DNA of 64,000 nt, from positions 1 through 64,000 of the forward strand of contig JBNLDC010000067.1 of NCBI GenBank assembly GCA_050304135.1, read 5' to 3'. How positions within the stretch are numbered: the stretch's first letter is position 1; each line of letters begins with the position of its first letter. The position numbers and the translations under genes are program-made. The notes under the pieces are model-generated. The model was given only the letters and a program-made list of their open reading frames with translations, had not been told where the DNA came from and did not search any database. This stretch comes from JAFGNB01 sp050304135 (GTDB lineage: Bacteria > Fibrobacterota > Chitinivibrionia > Chitinivibrionales > Chitinispirillaceae). Below, piece after piece: positions 63,223-64,000 of this stretch.

Positions 63223-64000
63223 TTAATAGGTGGTCTGCACGGTTTCACTACCGATCTGCAGGCGTGGAATGGTATGCACCGGCCCATCTGCGCCATCCTC
63301 CAGCAGGGGCGGACGTTCGTGCAGGTAACAGGTAATACCGCTGTTATCGACCGGTTGCCATTCATGATTGGGCCTGTTGAGGTATCCTCTGGCAAGCACT
63401 TCATAGTGAAAAGTGGTCGTACCCTCTCCGGGAGTCTCTTCCGGTGTGGGAAGCATATCGGTAAACCGGCTGATCGGGAGATAACCGGGCGCGAGAATCT
63501 CATAATGACATGCAGGCACTTCGGGCGGTCGGGAACGCATCTGATTGACAAGTGCATGTTGTTCGATACCGGTCCTCTCATAACCATTCATCATCGACGA
63601 CGGAGTGACCACCGGAGAAACCGAAGCGAGGCGGTCCTGCAGCGACGGAACTGGTGCCGTTGTTGACGAATGGGTCAACTCAGCGTTTTCCTTTTCGTCA
63701 GAAGCGGCAACGGTGCGGGTGGACCAGGAGATGCCCGGTACCGGGAACAGATTGACCAGACATGTTTTAACCGGCTTCTTTGAAATCAGTGACCGCAGAA
63801 TAATCGGACGATTGAGTGTTTTTATGATAGAGTCGAGTGCCTCACGGCTACCGATCGAACCGGAAATTGGCTGTCGCAGCAGTTCGGCCTTTGCCCGGTG
63901 CACCTTTTTATCTTTAGTTCTGAATATCAGATAGGTTTCACCCCGCAACGAGAAAAAACAATCCTCAATGGAGTGCTTGCCCCTGACCGGATACAGATAA
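63223..64000 (-). CDS. Unknown protein, 5' end beyond window
   Basis: The minus-strand frame stays open to the last base of the window (upstream residues read LYPVRGKHSIEDCFFSLRG), so the gene is cut and its start lies outside. At least 258 residues are visible. The first 100 form a compact alpha/beta segment (GETYLIFRTKDKKVHRAKAE, LDSIIKTLNRPIILRSL). The rest is Pro/Ser/Thr-rich with two copies of a HYE-hydrophobic-LAxGYL motif (CHYEILAPGYLP and FHYEVLARGYLN). I do not recognise a family. It is convergent with the HExxH gene, the stops being 41 nt apart. Confidence 0.7.
   Translation of the reverse strand, partial: YLYPVRGKHSIEDCFFSLRGETYLIFRTKDKKVHRAKAELLRQPISGSIGSREALDSIIKTLNRPIILRSLISKKPVKTCLVNLFPVPGISWSTRTVAASDEKENAELTHSSTTAPVPSLQDRLASVSPVVTPSSMMNGYERTGIEQHALVNQMRSRPPEVPACHYEILAPGYLPISRFTDMLPTPEETPGEGTTTFHYEVLARGYLNRPNHEWQPVDNSGITCYLHERPPLLEDGADGPVHTIPRLQIGSETVQTTY

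Noticed and set aside
1..64000. tRNA, rRNA or known riboswitch genes
   Set aside because: No T-arm/acceptor pairs, rRNA segments or riboswitch cores were recognised by eye; tRNAscan-SE and Infernal would settle this.

Overview
The window reads as chromosomal DNA of moderate GC from a Gram-negative member of the FCB group, most likely in or near the Fibrobacterota (Fibrobacter / Chitinispirillum-like lineages). Support comes from a 942-residue predicted lipoprotein with the architecture of the Fibrobacter paralogous family TIGR02171, from several large secreted proteins ending in a short beta-rich C-terminal sorting-type module, and from FCB-typical intergenic palindromes. Taxonomy is an inference; no rRNA or tRNA gene was found in the window.

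Layout. 1-1000: an AT-rich HD-hydrolase gene bracketed by an inverted repeat and two hairpins (cassette-like, probably acquired). 1339-1674: a 42-bp tandem array, followed by an unknown 230-residue gene. 3.1-4.8 kb: amtB-glnK nitrogen pair, with a PII protein that lacks the usual uridylylation tyrosine. 5.4-8.4 kb: a small secreted DUF6515-type protein and a secreted GH30 glycosidase. 8.5-11.8 kb (minus): a radical SAM protein and a zinc alcohol dehydrogenase. 12.4-24.3 kb: two giant exported proteins, one with PA14 domains and InlB-like repeats, the other a 2,939-residue polypeptide carrying both an M4 metalloprotease and an S8 serine protease domain.

24.6-27.8 kb: an MDR dehydrogenase, then a single-subunit 2-hydroxyacyl-CoA-dehydratase-family protein with its ATP-dependent activase, which resembles the double-cubane cluster protein/reductase pair. 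28-32 kb: a glycan-modification cluster (two glycosyltransferases, a methyltransferase, a DegT aminotransferase). 32-35.8 kb: an operon of an active and a catalytically degenerate M16 peptidase plus a flavodoxin. 35.8-40.6 kb: PIN-PhoH ATPase, a lone receiver protein, and a multi-PAS sigma-54 activator. 40.7-44.4 kb: envelope operon mltG / outer-membrane protein / secreted thioredoxin / U32 protein. 44.8-47.7 kb: a secreted VWA-LamG protein. 47.7-51.0 kb (minus): recQ and a dihydrouridine synthase.

51-64 kb: an orphan sorting-domain ORF, a DUF1566-type membrane-anchored protein, two overlapping glycosyltransferases, an ArsR regulator, an ECF sigma factor with a small membrane partner, a PKD/SGNH exported protein convergent with the TIGR02171-like lipoprotein, a secreted HExxH protein, and an unknown gene cut by the window edge. 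Overall the region is dominated by secretion and cell-surface functions, interspersed with a few housekeeping genes. The best candidates for something new are the dual-protease giant, the DCCP-like pair, the cassette-like HD gene and the convergent FGE-fold/SGNH gene pair.
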